64,000 nt of DNA from Paraburkholderia terricola (GCF_900142195.1 NZ_FRAB01000018.1:58206-122205); one strand, 5' to 3'; shown: positions 1 through 8,988, counted from the stretch's first letter. Numbers and translations: made by a program. Notes: generated from the sequence alone by a model not told the origin.

Positions 1-594
1 ACCCTTTCGCGGCTCCGCCACCCACACCACCGTCAACGACCGCACACCCTGCGCGCCCCGAATCAGCACGCCCTCGATATCCGCCGTTGCCGAGGGACCA
101 GTAACCAGCGCCGCATACCGCGCCTCGCGAAAGTCGTCGCGCCGATACACGTCCTGCAAACCGTCGAGCAATTGCGCCGGATCCAGCAGCACCACGAGAT
201 GCTGAACGATGTACCCCAGCGCGTTGACCACGTACTCACTTTCGCTCAACCACACCGATCCGGTCTCGGCGACGCCGAAGCGCGCCCGCACCACGCCGAC
301 GTCGATGTCTTGCAGCGAGGCCGGCTCCGTGTCGGCCGTCAGGTCACGCGTGCCGGGCACTTCCGGCGTCGCGGATGCCACGGACGTGGCATCGCCAAAC
401 CGCTCGCGGATCAACGCAAGCACGTCGCCGGCAGCGGCCGCCTCGACGCAGTGACCGCCCATCGCCTGCAACGCCGCGGCGAAACGCGCGCGCAAATCAC
501 CGCCTGCCGCGCTGAACAACGGCACCTCGGGCCGCGGCCGCGCGCTCGGCTGCGCCTGCCGCACCTTCGCCAGAAAAGCCTCACGCGTTGCCAT
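1..594 (-). CDS. lutC: LutC-type lactate utilisation protein, 3' end beyond window
   Basis: This is the third subunit of the LutABC L-lactate oxidation complex (LUD domain family), which oxidises lactate to pyruvate in the cytoplasm. The ATG is at 594 and 198 codons are read without a stop, so the C-terminus lies outside the window; family members are usually about 215-240 residues. The middle carries the LUD-type stretch GVVRARFGVAETGSVWLSES, followed by VVLLDPAQLL and a TGPSATADIE motif near the end, which fit LutC/YkgG. The start lies 14 bp inside the end of lutB, so the two are translationally coupled. The identification rests on family motifs plus the lutA-lutB context and is firm. Confidence 0.9.
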   Translation of the reverse strand, partial: MATREAFLAKVRQAQPSARPRPEVPLFSAAGGDLRARFAAALQAMGGHCVEAAAAGDVLALIRERFGDATSVASATPEVPGTRDLTADTEPASLQDIDVGVVRARFGVAETGSVWLSESEYVVNALGYIVQHLVVLLDPAQLLDGLQDVYRRDDFREARYAALVTGPSATADIEGVLIRGAQGVRSLTVVWVAEPRKG

Positions 595-1972
595 CGCCGC
601 CTCCACGATTTTTCTTGTACCAGGCGTGGAAGGTCAGCTTCGGCGCCTCGGGCAACTCGCGTTGCTTGCCCCAGATATTGAGCGGGTTATACAGCACGAA
701 ATTCGGCAGCCGCCGCAATGCGCTGCCCATCGACGACACCGTCGCGCGATACAAGGTCGGGCTCGCCAGCAGCCGCCCCGCCATCTTCAACACTTCCTGC
801 TTCACGAACGGCACTTCGTGACGCTCGGCGATCACCGCCCGCCATTTGTAGATCTGCTCGTGAATATTGATTTTCACCGGACACACGTTCGTGCAGCTGC
901 CATTGAGCGTCGATGCGAACGGCAACGCGCTATAGCGCTTCAGATCGAAGGTCGGATTGATGATCGCGCCGATTGGCCCGGAATACGTACCGCCATACGA
1001 CAAGCCGCCGCTGCGCCGGTACACCGGGCATGTGTTCATGCACGCGCCGCAGCGAATGCACTTGAGCGAGTACCAGAAGTCTTCCATGGCGAGCCGCTCG
1101 GAGCGGCCGTGGTCGACCAGGATGAAATGCATTTCGGTGCCCGGACGCGGCGCACGAAAATGCGAGGTGTACTGCGTGATCGGCGAGCCGAGCGCGCTGC
1201 GCGAGAGCATGCGGACGAAGACGCCGAGATCCGACACCTTCGGAATCAGCTTCTCGATGCCGATCGACGCGATATGCAACGGCGGCACGTTCGCGGACAG
1301 ATCCGCGTTGCCCTCGTTCGTGCACACGACGACCGTGCCCGTCTCCGCCACCGCGAAATTGCAGCCGGTCATGCCGGCCGTTTTCTCGCGCACGAAGTAC
1401 GGCCGCGTATTCATGCGCTGGCTTTCCGCGAGATAGTGAATGTCGCTATTGCCCGGATCGGTGCCGATGGTGCGGCCGAACAGTTCGGCCACATCGGCGC
1501 GCAGTTTATGGACCGCCGGCACCACCATATGGCTCGGGTCCTGATGATCGAGCTGCTGGATGCGTTCGCCGAGATCGGTCTCCATCACCGTGATGCCGCG
1601 CGGTTCGAGATATTCGCGCATCTTGCATTCGTCGGTGAGCATCGACTTGCTTTTGACGAGCGTGGTCATGCCGCGCTCCGACATGATCTGGTGCACCAGC
1701 GCGTTGTGCTCTTCCGCTGTCGCGGCCCAATGCACTACCACGCCATTGGCCTCGGCTGCCGCGGCAAACTGTTCGAGGTAATCGGACAGATGCGAGAGCG
1801 TGTGTTCCTTGATGCCCGACGCGAGTTCGCGCAGCGTCTCCCATTCGGCGATACCGTGCGCCTGCGCATCGCGCTTCTCGCGCAAATCCCACAGACGCTT
1901 GTCGTGAAACGCGACGTGCTCCGTCTTCTTGATGAACGCGCCAGCGGCTTTCGCGTGATCGATCCGGCTCAT
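581..1972 (-). CDS. lutB: LutB iron-sulfur lactate utilisation protein
   Basis: A 463-residue LutB/YkgF-type subunit: an N-terminal LUD domain followed by a ferredoxin-like domain with two [4Fe-4S] motifs. The first cysteine cluster, CIRCGACMNTCPVY, lies near residues 305-318 and the second, CTNVCPVKINIHEQ, near 359-372. Together with LutA and LutC it oxidises L-lactate to pyruvate and passes electrons to the respiratory chain. An open frame continues far upstream of 1972, but the start MSRIDHAK is chosen because its ATG overlaps the lutA stop by 4 bp (ATGA), the usual arrangement in this operon. Length matches the family (about 460-480). Confidence 0.94.
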   Translation of the reverse strand: MSRIDHAKAAGAFIKKTEHVAFHDKRLWDLREKRDAQAHGIAEWETLRELASGIKEHTLSHLSDYLEQFAAAAEANGVVVHWAATAEEHNALVHQIMSERGMTTLVKSKSMLTDECKMREYLEPRGITVMETDLGERIQQLDHQDPSHMVVPAVHKLRADVAELFGRTIGTDPGNSDIHYLAESQRMNTRPYFVREKTAGMTGCNFAVAETGTVVVCTNEGNADLSANVPPLHIASIGIEKLIPKVSDLGVFVRMLSRSALGSPITQYTSHFRAPRPGTEMHFILVDHGRSERLAMEDFWYSLKCIRCGACMNTCPVYRRSGGLSYGGTYSGPIGAIINPTFDLKRYSALPFASTLNGSCTNVCPVKINIHEQIYKWRAVIAERHEVPFVKQEVLKMAGRLLASPTLYRATVSSMGSALRRLPNFVLYNPLNIWGKQRELPEAPKLTFHAWYKKNRGGGDGNA

Positions 1973-2712
1973 GCGCGCGCTCCGTTGAGCACCTGCGCGA
2001 TGTGGATGAAGCGCGCGTCGGCTTTCATGCGTTCCGCACAGCCTTGCTGATGCATCAGGCACGACATGTCGCCGGACACGATGTATTCGGCGCCCGCATT
2101 CAGATGATCGCGAACCTTGTCCTGCCCCATGCGCACCGATACCGGCTCCTCGGTCACCGAGAACGTGCCGCCGAAGCCGCAGCATTCGTCGGGCCGCGCG
2201 AGCTTGACGAATTCGATGCCCTTCACGCCTTCGAGCAAGGTGCGCGGCTTCGAGAACGGCGTGCACGCCACTTCCGAGACCGACGCTTCCTTCAGATGCC
2301 GCAACGCGCTGCAACTGTTGTGCAGACCCACGCGATGCGGAAACTCGGCCCACGGAAATTCGCGCGCGCCGACCACGTCGTGCAGAAACTCGACGAGTTC
2401 GTAGGCGCCGGCGCGGACCTTTTTGACTTCGTCGGTCTGTTCGAGCGCGGTGAGATGCTCGCGCACGTGATGGATGCAGCTTGCCGACGGCCCGACGATA
2501 TAGTCGTAGCCGGCGAAGTTGCGCACGAACACCCGCTCGGCGCCGGCTGCCTCGGCGTGCGCGCCGCTGTTCGCCATCGGCTGGCCGCAGCAGGTTTGCT
2601 CCTGCGGATAATCGACCTCGATGCCGAAGCGTTCGAGCAATTCGAGCGTGGCGATCCCCACCTCGGGATAGAACGCGTCGATGAAACACGGGATAAACAG
2701 CGCGACTTTCAT
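1969..2712 (-). CDS. lutA: LutA (CCG-domain) lactate utilisation protein
   Basis: A 247-residue protein of the LutA/YkgE family (heterodisulfide-reductase-like cysteine-rich domains). The two CCG motifs are visible as EQTCCGQPMANSG in the first half and DECCGFGGTFS in the second. It is the first gene of lutABC. The start MKVALFIPCF at 2712 is preferred over an upstream in-frame start at 2793, because the family begins at this point and 2793 would lie inside the operator region. The gene is preceded by a promoter and a GntR-type operator and followed by lutB with a 4-bp overlap. Confidence 0.94.
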   Translation of the reverse strand: MKVALFIPCFIDAFYPEVGIATLELLERFGIEVDYPQEQTCCGQPMANSGAHAEAAGAERVFVRNFAGYDYIVGPSASCIHHVREHLTALEQTDEVKKVRAGAYELVEFLHDVVGAREFPWAEFPHRVGLHNSCSALRHLKEASVSEVACTPFSKPRTLLEGVKGIEFVKLARPDECCGFGGTFSVTEEPVSVRMGQDKVRDHLNAGAEYIVSGDMSCLMHQQGCAERMKADARFIHIAQVLNGARA

Positions 2713-2781
2713 AAGTTCATTGGGGAGATAAACAGCCGCCCTGTCCGGTTCCGCATCGCCCGGCAGCAAGACTGGTAATGT

Positions 2782-2824
2782 TGGTCTGACCACGAACTAT
2801 AGGGAAGTCCCCGCGAGGCGTCAA
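2782..2824 (-). promoter_or_regulatory. lutABC promoter with FadR/LldR-type operator
   Basis: Read on the minus strand, TTGACG (2824-2819) and TATAGT (2801-2796) are separated by exactly 17 bp, a near-consensus sigma-70 promoter. Directly downstream, at 2792-2782, lies the perfect palindrome TGGTCTGACCA, matching the FadR-subfamily GntR pattern TGGTnnnACCA. The operator covers the predicted transcription start, which fits repression by the GntR regulator encoded immediately upstream. The mRNA leader to the lutA ATG would be about 77 nt. The promoter is read directly from the sequence; the pairing with the regulator is inferred from proximity and family. Confidence 0.75.
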
Positions 2825-2915
2825 TCTGAAATCGGGCTGGAGAAGATTGAAGGCGAAGCGCCGCAACCGCTCACCTGTCGATGAAGGCCGCCGGGGCGCG
2901 GCCAGGCACGGCGGG

Positions 2916-3662
2916 TCAGGAAACCACGCTCGACGAAGACTTCGCGGCGTCTTCCTTATACATCTCGCGCACATACGCCAGATGACGCTCGGTGGCCTTG
3001 CGCGCCTTTTGCGGGTCGCGGGCCATGACGGCGTCGTAGATGGCCTGGTGCTGGCTCATCAACTGTTTCTCCATCGCGTCGTCGTAATCGATCAGCCGAT
3101 GGTATTGGCGCATGCCTTCGCGAATCAGCGTATGGATGCCGTGCATCACGTGCGCGAGCGCGATGTTATGGGTGGAGTCGGCGATCGCGAGATGGAACGC
3201 GGCGTCCAGTTCCGCCAGATTCACGCGGTCGCGCGACAGCGAGCCGGCCTTCAACGCCTCGAATGCACGGGTGATTTTTTTCAGGTCGGCGGCGCTGGCG
3301 CGCTCGGCGGCATACGCCGTCGAAATCGATTCGAGCCCCTGGCGCAACTCCAGAATATCGGCGCTGGTGCGCGGGTTTTGCAGCAACAGTTCGGCGAGCG
3401 GCTTGGAGATGATCGGCGCGGTGACGTCGACCACCGTGAAGCCGCCCCGCCCCGACGTTTCGATATAACCGTCCGCCTCCAGCCTGATCAGCGCCTCGCG
3501 CAACGAAGGCCGCGACACGCCGAGTTGCGTGGCCAGATCGCGTTCGGCCGGCAGGCGGTCGCCGGGCATCAGCGAGCCGTCCGAGATCAGTTGCTTGATC
3601 TGGTCGGACACGACGTCGGAGAGTCGTTTGCGCGTGAAGGACTGGATCGGGGCGAAGGGCAT
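2916..3662 (-). CDS. GntR/FadR-family regulator, LldR-like
   Basis: A 248-residue regulator with an N-terminal winged helix (residues about 10-75, containing LPAERDLATQLGVSRPSLREAL) and a C-terminal all-helical FCD ligand domain (for example ELDAAFHLAIADSTHN and HQAIYDAV). This is the architecture of LldR/PdhR/GlcC-type sensors of small carboxylates. It lies directly upstream of lutABC in the same direction, and a matching TGGT-ACCA operator overlaps the lut promoter, so lactate-responsive repression of lutABC is the likely job. The start MPFAPIQSF at 3662 is chosen over 3731 because the winged helix begins a few residues later, as in relatives. The specific ligand is inferred. Confidence 0.87.
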   Translation of the reverse strand: MPFAPIQSFTRKRLSDVVSDQIKQLISDGSLMPGDRLPAERDLATQLGVSRPSLREALIRLEADGYIETSGRGGFTVVDVTAPIISKPLAELLLQNPRTSADILELRQGLESISTAYAAERASAADLKKITRAFEALKAGSLSRDRVNLAELDAAFHLAIADSTHNIALAHVMHGIHTLIREGMRQYHRLIDYDDAMEKQLMSQHQAIYDAVMARDPQKARKATERHLAYVREMYKEDAAKSSSSVVS

Positions 3663-3885
3663 GGGCAGCGTTTGGCGAAGCCGGTTATCAAAGCACAACG
3701 AGGTGGAAAACAGCAGCCTGGGACGCGGCATGGATGAAGCGCGTGAACGTGCCGTCGAGAGTCGGTGCCGTCCAGGGACGCGTCAATTATAGCGGTCAAC
3801 GGCCCGCGGCGAAGCTCGCCGATGAGCCCGGCAGCGCGGATAAAAACAGCCGCCGCCCGCTTCCATCCGCGGTCGAATGAAACGC

Positions 3886-5064
3886 TTACGCGCGATTCAA
3901 CCCCACGACGAACGCCTCGATCCGCTCGCATGCGTCGATGAGCTGCGCCTCGTCGACCACGAAGCCCAAGCGCACGAAGCCATTCGCGGTCTCGCCGAAA
4001 GCGCTCGCGTCGAGCAGCGACACGCCTTGCGCGCGAAATAGCCGCCACGTGAAATCAACCGTATCGAGGCCGGTGCCGCTGACGTCGACCATCATAAACA
4101 TGCCGGCTTCCGGCAGCAGGCAACGCAAGCCCGGCACGCGGCGCAGTCGCTCGAACACCACATCGCGCCTGCGCCGGTAAATGTCGCGCATCTCGGCGGC
4201 AATGTGCGCCTTGTTCCGCACGGCCGTCAGCGCGGCTTCCTGGATGAAGCCCGGCAAGCCATACAGCATCGCGAGCGCCAGCCGCCCCATGTGCTCGATC
4301 AGCACCGCCGGTCCGATTGCCCAGCCGACGCGCCAGCCCGCCATCGCATGCGATTTCGACAGACTGCCGAGCGTCACCGTGCGCTCCGCCATGCCGGGCA
4401 GCGCGGCGATGCTCACATGCTCGCGCTCGAACGTAAGATCGGCGTAGACCTCGTCCGACAGCACCCACAGATCATGCTCGCAGGCGAGCCGCGCGATGCG
4501 TTCGAGATCGGCGCGCTGCATCACCACGCCGGTGGGATTGCAGGGCGTCGCGAAGAAAATCGCCTTGGTGCGCGGCGTGACGGCTGCTTCGAGCGCGTCA
4601 CAGTCGACATGAAACGCTCGCGCGGCATCGACCGGCACCGGCACCAGCGTCGCGCCCGCGACGCGCACGCAAGCCTCATAGGTGAGATACATCGGCTCGG
4701 GGACGATCACTTCATCGCCCGCTTCCAGCAGACACAGCGACGCGGCGAACACGCCGTTCTGCGCGCCCGCCGTGAGAATCACGTTGGCGGCGCTGACCTC
4801 GCAACCGGTCATGCGCGCGTGTTCCGCGGCAATCGCCGCGCGCACCGGCTCGCGGCCCGACACCGCGCTGTAATGCGTGTCGCCCTCGCGCAAGGCCTCG
4901 ACCGCGCGCTCGACGATCGGCGCGGGCGTGGGGAAGTCGGGGTCGCCCACGCTCAGCACGATGACGTCCTCGCCCCGCGCGAGCGCTTCCCACGCGGCGC
5001 GATGGATTTCCCACGCGGACGTGCGCCTGCCTTGCAAACGCTCGACCAGATTCGAGTACTTCAT
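3886..5064 (-). CDS. PLP-dependent class I/II aminotransferase
   Basis: A 392-residue fold-type I aminotransferase. Visible motifs are LSVGDPDFPTP near residue 37-47, TAGAQNG at 98-104, NPTG at 176-179, SDEVY at 203-207 and the Schiff-base lysine K237 in GSLSKSHAMAGWR. It transfers an amino group between an amino acid and a 2-oxo acid in the cytosol. The substrate cannot be fixed from sequence; the family includes aspartate/aromatic and branched-chain enzymes. MKYSNLVERL (5064) is taken as the start, with 5073 (three codons upstream) a close alternative. It stands alone between rpoN and the lut regulator. Confidence 0.88.
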   Translation of the reverse strand: MKYSNLVERLQGRRTSAWEIHRAAWEALARGEDVIVLSVGDPDFPTPAPIVERAVEALREGDTHYSAVSGREPVRAAIAAEHARMTGCEVSAANVILTAGAQNGVFAASLCLLEAGDEVIVPEPMYLTYEACVRVAGATLVPVPVDAARAFHVDCDALEAAVTPRTKAIFFATPCNPTGVVMQRADLERIARLACEHDLWVLSDEVYADLTFEREHVSIAALPGMAERTVTLGSLSKSHAMAGWRVGWAIGPAVLIEHMGRLALAMLYGLPGFIQEAALTAVRNKAHIAAEMRDIYRRRRDVVFERLRRVPGLRCLLPEAGMFMMVDVSGTGLDTVDFTWRLFRAQGVSLLDASAFGETANGFVRLGFVVDEAQLIDACERIEAFVVGLNRA

Positions 5065-5152
5065 GGCGCTCATCCCGTTCAACCGAAGCCGCCAATGTAA
5101 TGGGGCGGGTGCCAAACGTCCAGCGACGATGGAGCAACCCCGCGCAAGGACG

Positions 5153-5187
5153 AAAAAAAGCCACGCGATCAATCAGCCTCGCGTGGC
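5153..5187 (-). terminator. Rho-independent terminator of rpoN
   Basis: An 8-bp perfect stem (GCCACGCG at 5160-5167 with CGCGTGGC at 5180-5187) is followed on the minus strand by seven T residues (5159-5153). It lies 39 bp past the rpoN stop codon and is a clear intrinsic terminator for that gene. Confidence 0.85.
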
Positions 5188-5225
5188 CCTTCAGCGCGGC
5201 CCCGTTTGCACGGGGCGAGGTGCGC

Positions 5226-6710
5226 CTAAATCTGGCGGCGTAGTTCCGCCGGCGGCACCTTCATCAGATGCCGGTATTTCGCTACCGTGCGGCGCGCCAC
5301 CAGCACCCCCTGATCGGCGAGCATCCTGGCCAGCGTGACGTCCGAGAGCGGATCGCGCGTGTTTTCCGCGGCGATCATTTCCTTGAGCAGCGCGCGCACG
5401 GCCGCGGCCGAGCAGGTGCCGCCGCTTTCCGTGCCGAGTTCGCGCGGGAAGAAATGCTTGAATTCGAAAATGCCGCGCGGCGTGGCCATATATTTGTTGC
5501 CGGTGGCGCGCGAGATGGTGGATTCGTGCAGGCCGAGTTCATCGGCCACGTCGCGCAGCACCATCGGCTTGAGCGCGATTTCGCCGTACTGGAAGAAGGC
5601 CTTCTGATGCGCGACGATGCATTCGGCCACCCGCTGAATCGTATCGAAGCGCTGCTGCGCGTTGCGGATCAGCCAGCGCGCCTCCTGCAACTGCTGCGCG
5701 AGCGGCGAGCGGCTCGCGCCGGCCGACTGCGCGAACAGTTCCGCATACATGCGGTGGATACGCGCGCGCGGCTGCACCGCCGGGTTGATCGTCACCACCC
5801 ACTTGTTGCGCACCTGGCGCACGATCACGTCCGGCACCACGTAGTTGTCTTCGGTACGGCCGTAGCAATTGCCCGGCTTCGGATCGAGCTTGCGCACCAG
5901 CGCGCAGGCCACTCGCAATTCATCGGCGCTGCAGCCGATCTGCTTTTGCAGTTCGGCCTGTTCGCGGCGCGCGAGCCGTTCCAGATGATGCTCGACGATT
6001 TGCCGCGCCACGTCGCGCCCCGGCGTGTCGGCGGGCAAGGCGTTCACCTGTAGCAACAGACACTCGGACAGCGAGCGCGCGCCGAGGCCCGGACGGTCGA
6101 GCGACTGCACGAGCCGCAGCGCGACGAGCAATTCTTCCTCGGTCAGTTCGGGTTCGAGATCGACGCTGTCGGCAAGGTCCGCGAGATCCTGGCGCAGATA
6201 GCCGTCGTCGTCGAGCGCCTCGATGACGAAGCGCGCCACCGCGCGGTCGCGATCGTCGAGCCGATAGAGGCGCAGCGCGTCGTGCAACTGCTCGCGCAAG
6301 GTCGGTTGCGAGCGCGCCCATTCGGCGGGATCGCTGCCGTCCGAATCGCCGTTCTGGCGCGTCGAACCGCGGGTGTTGTAATCGCCGGAAAAGTCGCCGG
6401 GCATCTCGTCCTGGCCCGCGCTTTCGAGCGTCTCGCTGACGGCGCTCTCAGCCGGCAACGGGTCCGGCTCGACGGCGGCGACCGTATCGGCCACCGGCAG
6501 CACGCCGGCGCCGTCCTCGTCGGGCGTGGCGCCGGCAAGCGCCACATCCTCGGTCTCCGACGAGTCGTATTCGAGGAACGGATTAGTGTCGAGCGCCGTG
6601 CGCAACTCCTGCTGGAACTCCAGAGACGACAACTGCAACAGACGCACGGATTGCTGCAGGCGCGGCGTGAGTGCGAGAGACTGCCTTGTGCGTAGTTCAA
6701 TTGAAGGCAT
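5226..6710 (-). CDS. rpoN: RNA polymerase sigma-54 factor (second-copy type)
   Basis: A 494-residue sigma-54 that directs RNA polymerase to -24/-12 promoters, which need an AAA+ enhancer-binding protein to open. Region I is glutamine/leucine-rich (LALTPRLQQSVRLLQLSSLEF at the N-terminus), region II is acidic (about residues 45-110), the HTH lies around HESTISRATGNKY, and the RpoN box ARRTVAKYR is at residues 472-480, all intact. The housekeeping copy in beta-proteobacteria normally sits between lptB and hpf; neither is present here, so this is probably the extra copy often called rpoN2. Its own terminator follows. No clear -24/-12 promoter was found before genes in this window. Confidence 0.95.
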   Translation of the reverse strand: MPSIELRTRQSLALTPRLQQSVRLLQLSSLEFQQELRTALDTNPFLEYDSSETEDVALAGATPDEDGAGVLPVADTVAAVEPDPLPAESAVSETLESAGQDEMPGDFSGDYNTRGSTRQNGDSDGSDPAEWARSQPTLREQLHDALRLYRLDDRDRAVARFVIEALDDDGYLRQDLADLADSVDLEPELTEEELLVALRLVQSLDRPGLGARSLSECLLLQVNALPADTPGRDVARQIVEHHLERLARREQAELQKQIGCSADELRVACALVRKLDPKPGNCYGRTEDNYVVPDVIVRQVRNKWVVTINPAVQPRARIHRMYAELFAQSAGASRSPLAQQLQEARWLIRNAQQRFDTIQRVAECIVAHQKAFFQYGEIALKPMVLRDVADELGLHESTISRATGNKYMATPRGIFEFKHFFPRELGTESGGTCSAAAVRALLKEMIAAENTRDPLSDVTLARMLADQGVLVARRTVAKYRHLMKVPPAELRRQI

Positions 6711-7213
6711 TGTAGTGAGGTCCCGTTAATGAGCTGATCGTGGTGAGTGACCTCTTCAGAGCAACTGTCATACCAACTCGCGCAACGCCCTGTTTTTCCT
6801 ACGCTTTGCTTTTTTCGGGCGCGCGAATTGCGCAGGCCGCGAGCGCCATTTTTACAAGCACCCGGCAATTTCCGGTCCGCGTCCCGGCATCGCGCGCGAA
6901 GACGCGCCCGACAGGGCTGCCGCTCGCTTGTCCGTTCATCGACGAACCCCGGCATGCCTCCGCACGCGCGATGACGGCGCGCCCTCGCCTACGGGCATGA
7001 AGATTGCGGAAAGGCACGATGTGGACGGACATGGCTGCGCGCATGAAGCGCAGCGCGCTACCCAGGAGCGCGGCAATGTCCGGTGTCGATAACGGGGGCC
7101 CGGAAGGAACCGTAGCGGCAACGGCCCCACGCGACTCATCGGCGGTTTTTCGCCGCGATCGATCGCAGGTAACAAGACCGCAATTTTCATCAACACCAGA
7201 AGGAGAAAGAAAC
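6711..7213. other. Intergenic region between divergent rpoN and BON gene
   Basis: About 500 bp between two divergent genes, presumably holding both promoters. The frames open in this stretch have implausible composition and no recognisable domain. No convincing -35/-10 pair, palindrome or RNA was picked out. Confidence 0.5.
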
Positions 7214-7552
7214 ATGAAGACCATTCAAGTCCTGAAGACCGCTGGCAGCATCGCATGTGTCGCCTTCGCCTTGAACGTGAGCGCGCAAACGAACGACTCG
7301 ATCCGGCCGGTAGCGTCCGAGACCATGGGCGAGCACATCAGCGACGGCACCATCACCACCAAGGCCAAGGCCGATCTGCTGGCGACGAAGAACCTCAAGT
7401 CGACCCATATCCACGTGAAGACCCGCAAGGGCGTCGTTTCGCTCACGGGGACGGTGCCGTCGGCCGAGGAGCGTTCCGCGGCCGAAGAGGTCGTGCAGAA
7501 CGTGAAGGGCGTGACGAGCGTGAAGAACCATCTCAAGGTCGCCGCCGAATAA
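7214..7552 (+). CDS. Secreted BON-domain protein
   Basis: A 112-residue protein with an N-terminal signal peptide (hydrophobic AGSIACVAFALNVSAQ, cleavage probably after SAQ) and one BON domain covering about residues 40-110 (ITTKAKADLLA, then the family's VSLTGTVPSAEER and VKGVTSVKNHL). BON domains bind phospholipid or envelope surfaces; OsmY is the best-known periplasmic example and is induced by osmotic stress. The start at 7214 has a strong AGGAGA ribosome-binding site 7 bp upstream; the in-frame start at 7004 does not. A terminator follows, so it is monocistronic. Confidence 0.9.
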   Translation: MKTIQVLKTAGSIACVAFALNVSAQTNDSIRPVASETMGEHISDGTITTKAKADLLATKNLKSTHIHVKTRKGVVSLTGTVPSAEERSAAEEVVQNVKGVTSVKNHLKVAAE

Positions 7553-7590
7553 GATCGGGATCGACAACGAGCGCCGATATCGAAGACAAG

Positions 7591-7617
7591 GCGCCGGCTT
7601 CTGGCCGGCGCTTTTTT
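7591..7617 (+). terminator. Rho-independent terminator after BON gene
   Basis: A perfect GC-rich stem GCGCCGGC (7591-7598) / GCCGGCGC (7604-7611) with a 5-nt loop is followed by six T residues. It lies 39 bp downstream of the BON gene stop. Confidence 0.92.
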
Positions 7618-7640
7618 CGTTTGAACAAGGCGTTCCAGTA

Positions 7641-7665
7641 AAAAAGCCGTCACGCGGACGGCTTT
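7641..7665 (-). terminator. Terminator for the DUF2383 gene
   Basis: A 9-bp perfect stem AAAGCCGTC (7643-7651) / GACGGCTTT (7657-7665) with a 5-nt loop; on the minus strand it is followed by a T run (7645-7641 and beyond). It lies about 54 bp past the stop of the minus-strand gene ending at 7719. Confidence 0.8.
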
Positions 7666-7718
7666 CCGTTCATGCGGCCGGCGCCGGACAACGCGCCGGC
7701 CGCCCTGAACAGCGTCGA

Positions 7719-8171
7719 TTACCGGTTAGCCGCCGCGTACTGATCGCGCAGCGCGCGCACGCGGTCGTGGTTTTGCAGCACGCCCTGATATTGCCGCTCG
7801 ACTATCGCGCGGACGTCCAGCGGCAGCTCCTTTTCGAGCGCGTCGTGATAGCGCTTCTTCGCGACATCCTCGCCCCGCTCGCATTCCACCAGAATCGCGT
7901 GATCGCTGCGATCGGCCACGGCCGACTTCACGTCGACCCAGCCGCGATGCAAGGCGCCGCCCACGCTGCCGCCCGTCTCGGGCTTGCCGCCCAGACCCTG
8001 AACCGTGTCCTGCAGTTCGCGCGCGCCGAGCGCGCAGGCGTCGGCCGCCGACACGAAGACCGTCTTCAATTGCGGATCGTGCGCATCCTCGGCGGCCTTG
8101 CGGAAACCCTTCTCGCCGTCCTTCGACGTTTCGATCAGATCGTTCAGCACGGAAACAACGTTCGTAGCCAT
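7719..8171 (-). CDS. PA2169-family four-helix-bundle protein (DUF2383)
   Basis: A 150-residue soluble, all-helical protein of the DUF2383/PA2169 family, ferritin-like in fold. Family features are the N-terminal VLNDLIETSKDGEKGFR, then FVSAADACALGARELQ in helix 2 and a C-terminal YQGVLQNHDRVRALRDQY. The function is not established; it is often found with stress-response genes, as here. No signal peptide is visible. It is the last gene of a run of minus-strand stress-type genes and has its own terminator. Confidence 0.88.
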   Translation of the reverse strand: MATNVVSVLNDLIETSKDGEKGFRKAAEDAHDPQLKTVFVSAADACALGARELQDTVQGLGGKPETGGSVGGALHRGWVDVKSAVADRSDHAILVECERGEDVAKKRYHDALEKELPLDVRAIVERQYQGVLQNHDRVRALRDQYAAANR

Positions 8172-8318
8172 TCAATACCTCCTGGGTTTCGTTGATCGTC
8201 GAATCCGCAGCCAGGCACTTGCGTGCGGCAACGGCGTTCGCTGTTGCTACCCGCATCAGACGTGCCTGCGCTTGCCCGCAAGCTGACGCGCGCGAACTTC
8301 CGGTCTGCGCAGTCCCGA

Positions 8319-8900
8319 TCAGGCGCGCTTCTCGCTGTACTCGTCGAGCGGCACGGGTTCCTTGAGCGGATCGAAATCGGCCCAGCGTCCTTGCTGCCAG
8401 CGCCCGCTTGCCCGCTCGATCGCCGCGCCCCCCGCTTCGCGCAAGACGCGCGCGGCGTCGAGCTGATTGTCGGGCGAAACATGCACGGCGACGAGCACGC
8501 CCGAATCGCGCAACTCATGGTGGACGGGTGGAAAGCCGTTTTTCTCGCCGTCGAGGGCGGTGCGCGCCATCGCGCCCATCAATGATCCGACGTAGGCACC
8601 GACGCCGGCCGCGATCAGCGAGACGATAAACGGCGCGGAAAACGCCGCGAAAATGCCGACGCCCACCACCGCGCCGACCACGGCGCCAATGGTGACGCCC
8701 AGACCCGCGCCCTTGGGCGCCCCCTTCGCGCCCGGATCGGTGGCGCTATCGCCGCCGATCGGATAGCGCGCGTGCTGGCCGCGCGGATTGACGAAAAACA
8801 GGGTGACGTCTTCTTCGACGAACCCTGCGTTGAAGAGCTTTTGCGCCGCTTCCTCGGCGGCGGGGAAAGTCGTGAAGCGCGCTGCGACGATGAGTGACAT
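8319..8900 (-). CDS. Glycine-zipper membrane protein, general-stress type
   Basis: A 193-residue protein. The N-terminal 55 residues (AARFTTFPAAEEAAQKLFNAGF) resemble the general-stress-protein 17M-like fold. A glycine-rich hydrophobic centre of about residues 60-110 (VGAVVGVGIFAAF and AAGVGAYVGSLMGAM) looks like a glycine zipper that inserts in the membrane. The soluble C-terminus contains VLVAVHVSPDNQLDAARVLR. The function is unknown. The start at 8900 has AGGAGG 5 bp upstream and is preferred to 8915. Confidence 0.82.
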   Translation of the reverse strand: MSLIVAARFTTFPAAEEAAQKLFNAGFVEEDVTLFFVNPRGQHARYPIGGDSATDPGAKGAPKGAGLGVTIGAVVGAVVGVGIFAAFSAPFIVSLIAAGVGAYVGSLMGAMARTALDGEKNGFPPVHHELRDSGVLVAVHVSPDNQLDAARVLREAGGAAIERASGRWQQGRWADFDPLKEPVPLDEYSEKRA

Positions 8901-8988
8901 GAGGCCTCCTTGCATCGTTAATGGCGTCTGCGGACCATGCCGCCGCGCTGTGTCGCTCCGCCCAGCGCGCGGCCGGCATGCACCGGGG

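Noticed and set aside
626..2050. Long plus-strand open frame (474 residues) opposite lutBC
   Set aside because: Arg/His-rich translation typical of an antisense shadow; the minus-strand LutB motifs are unmistakable.
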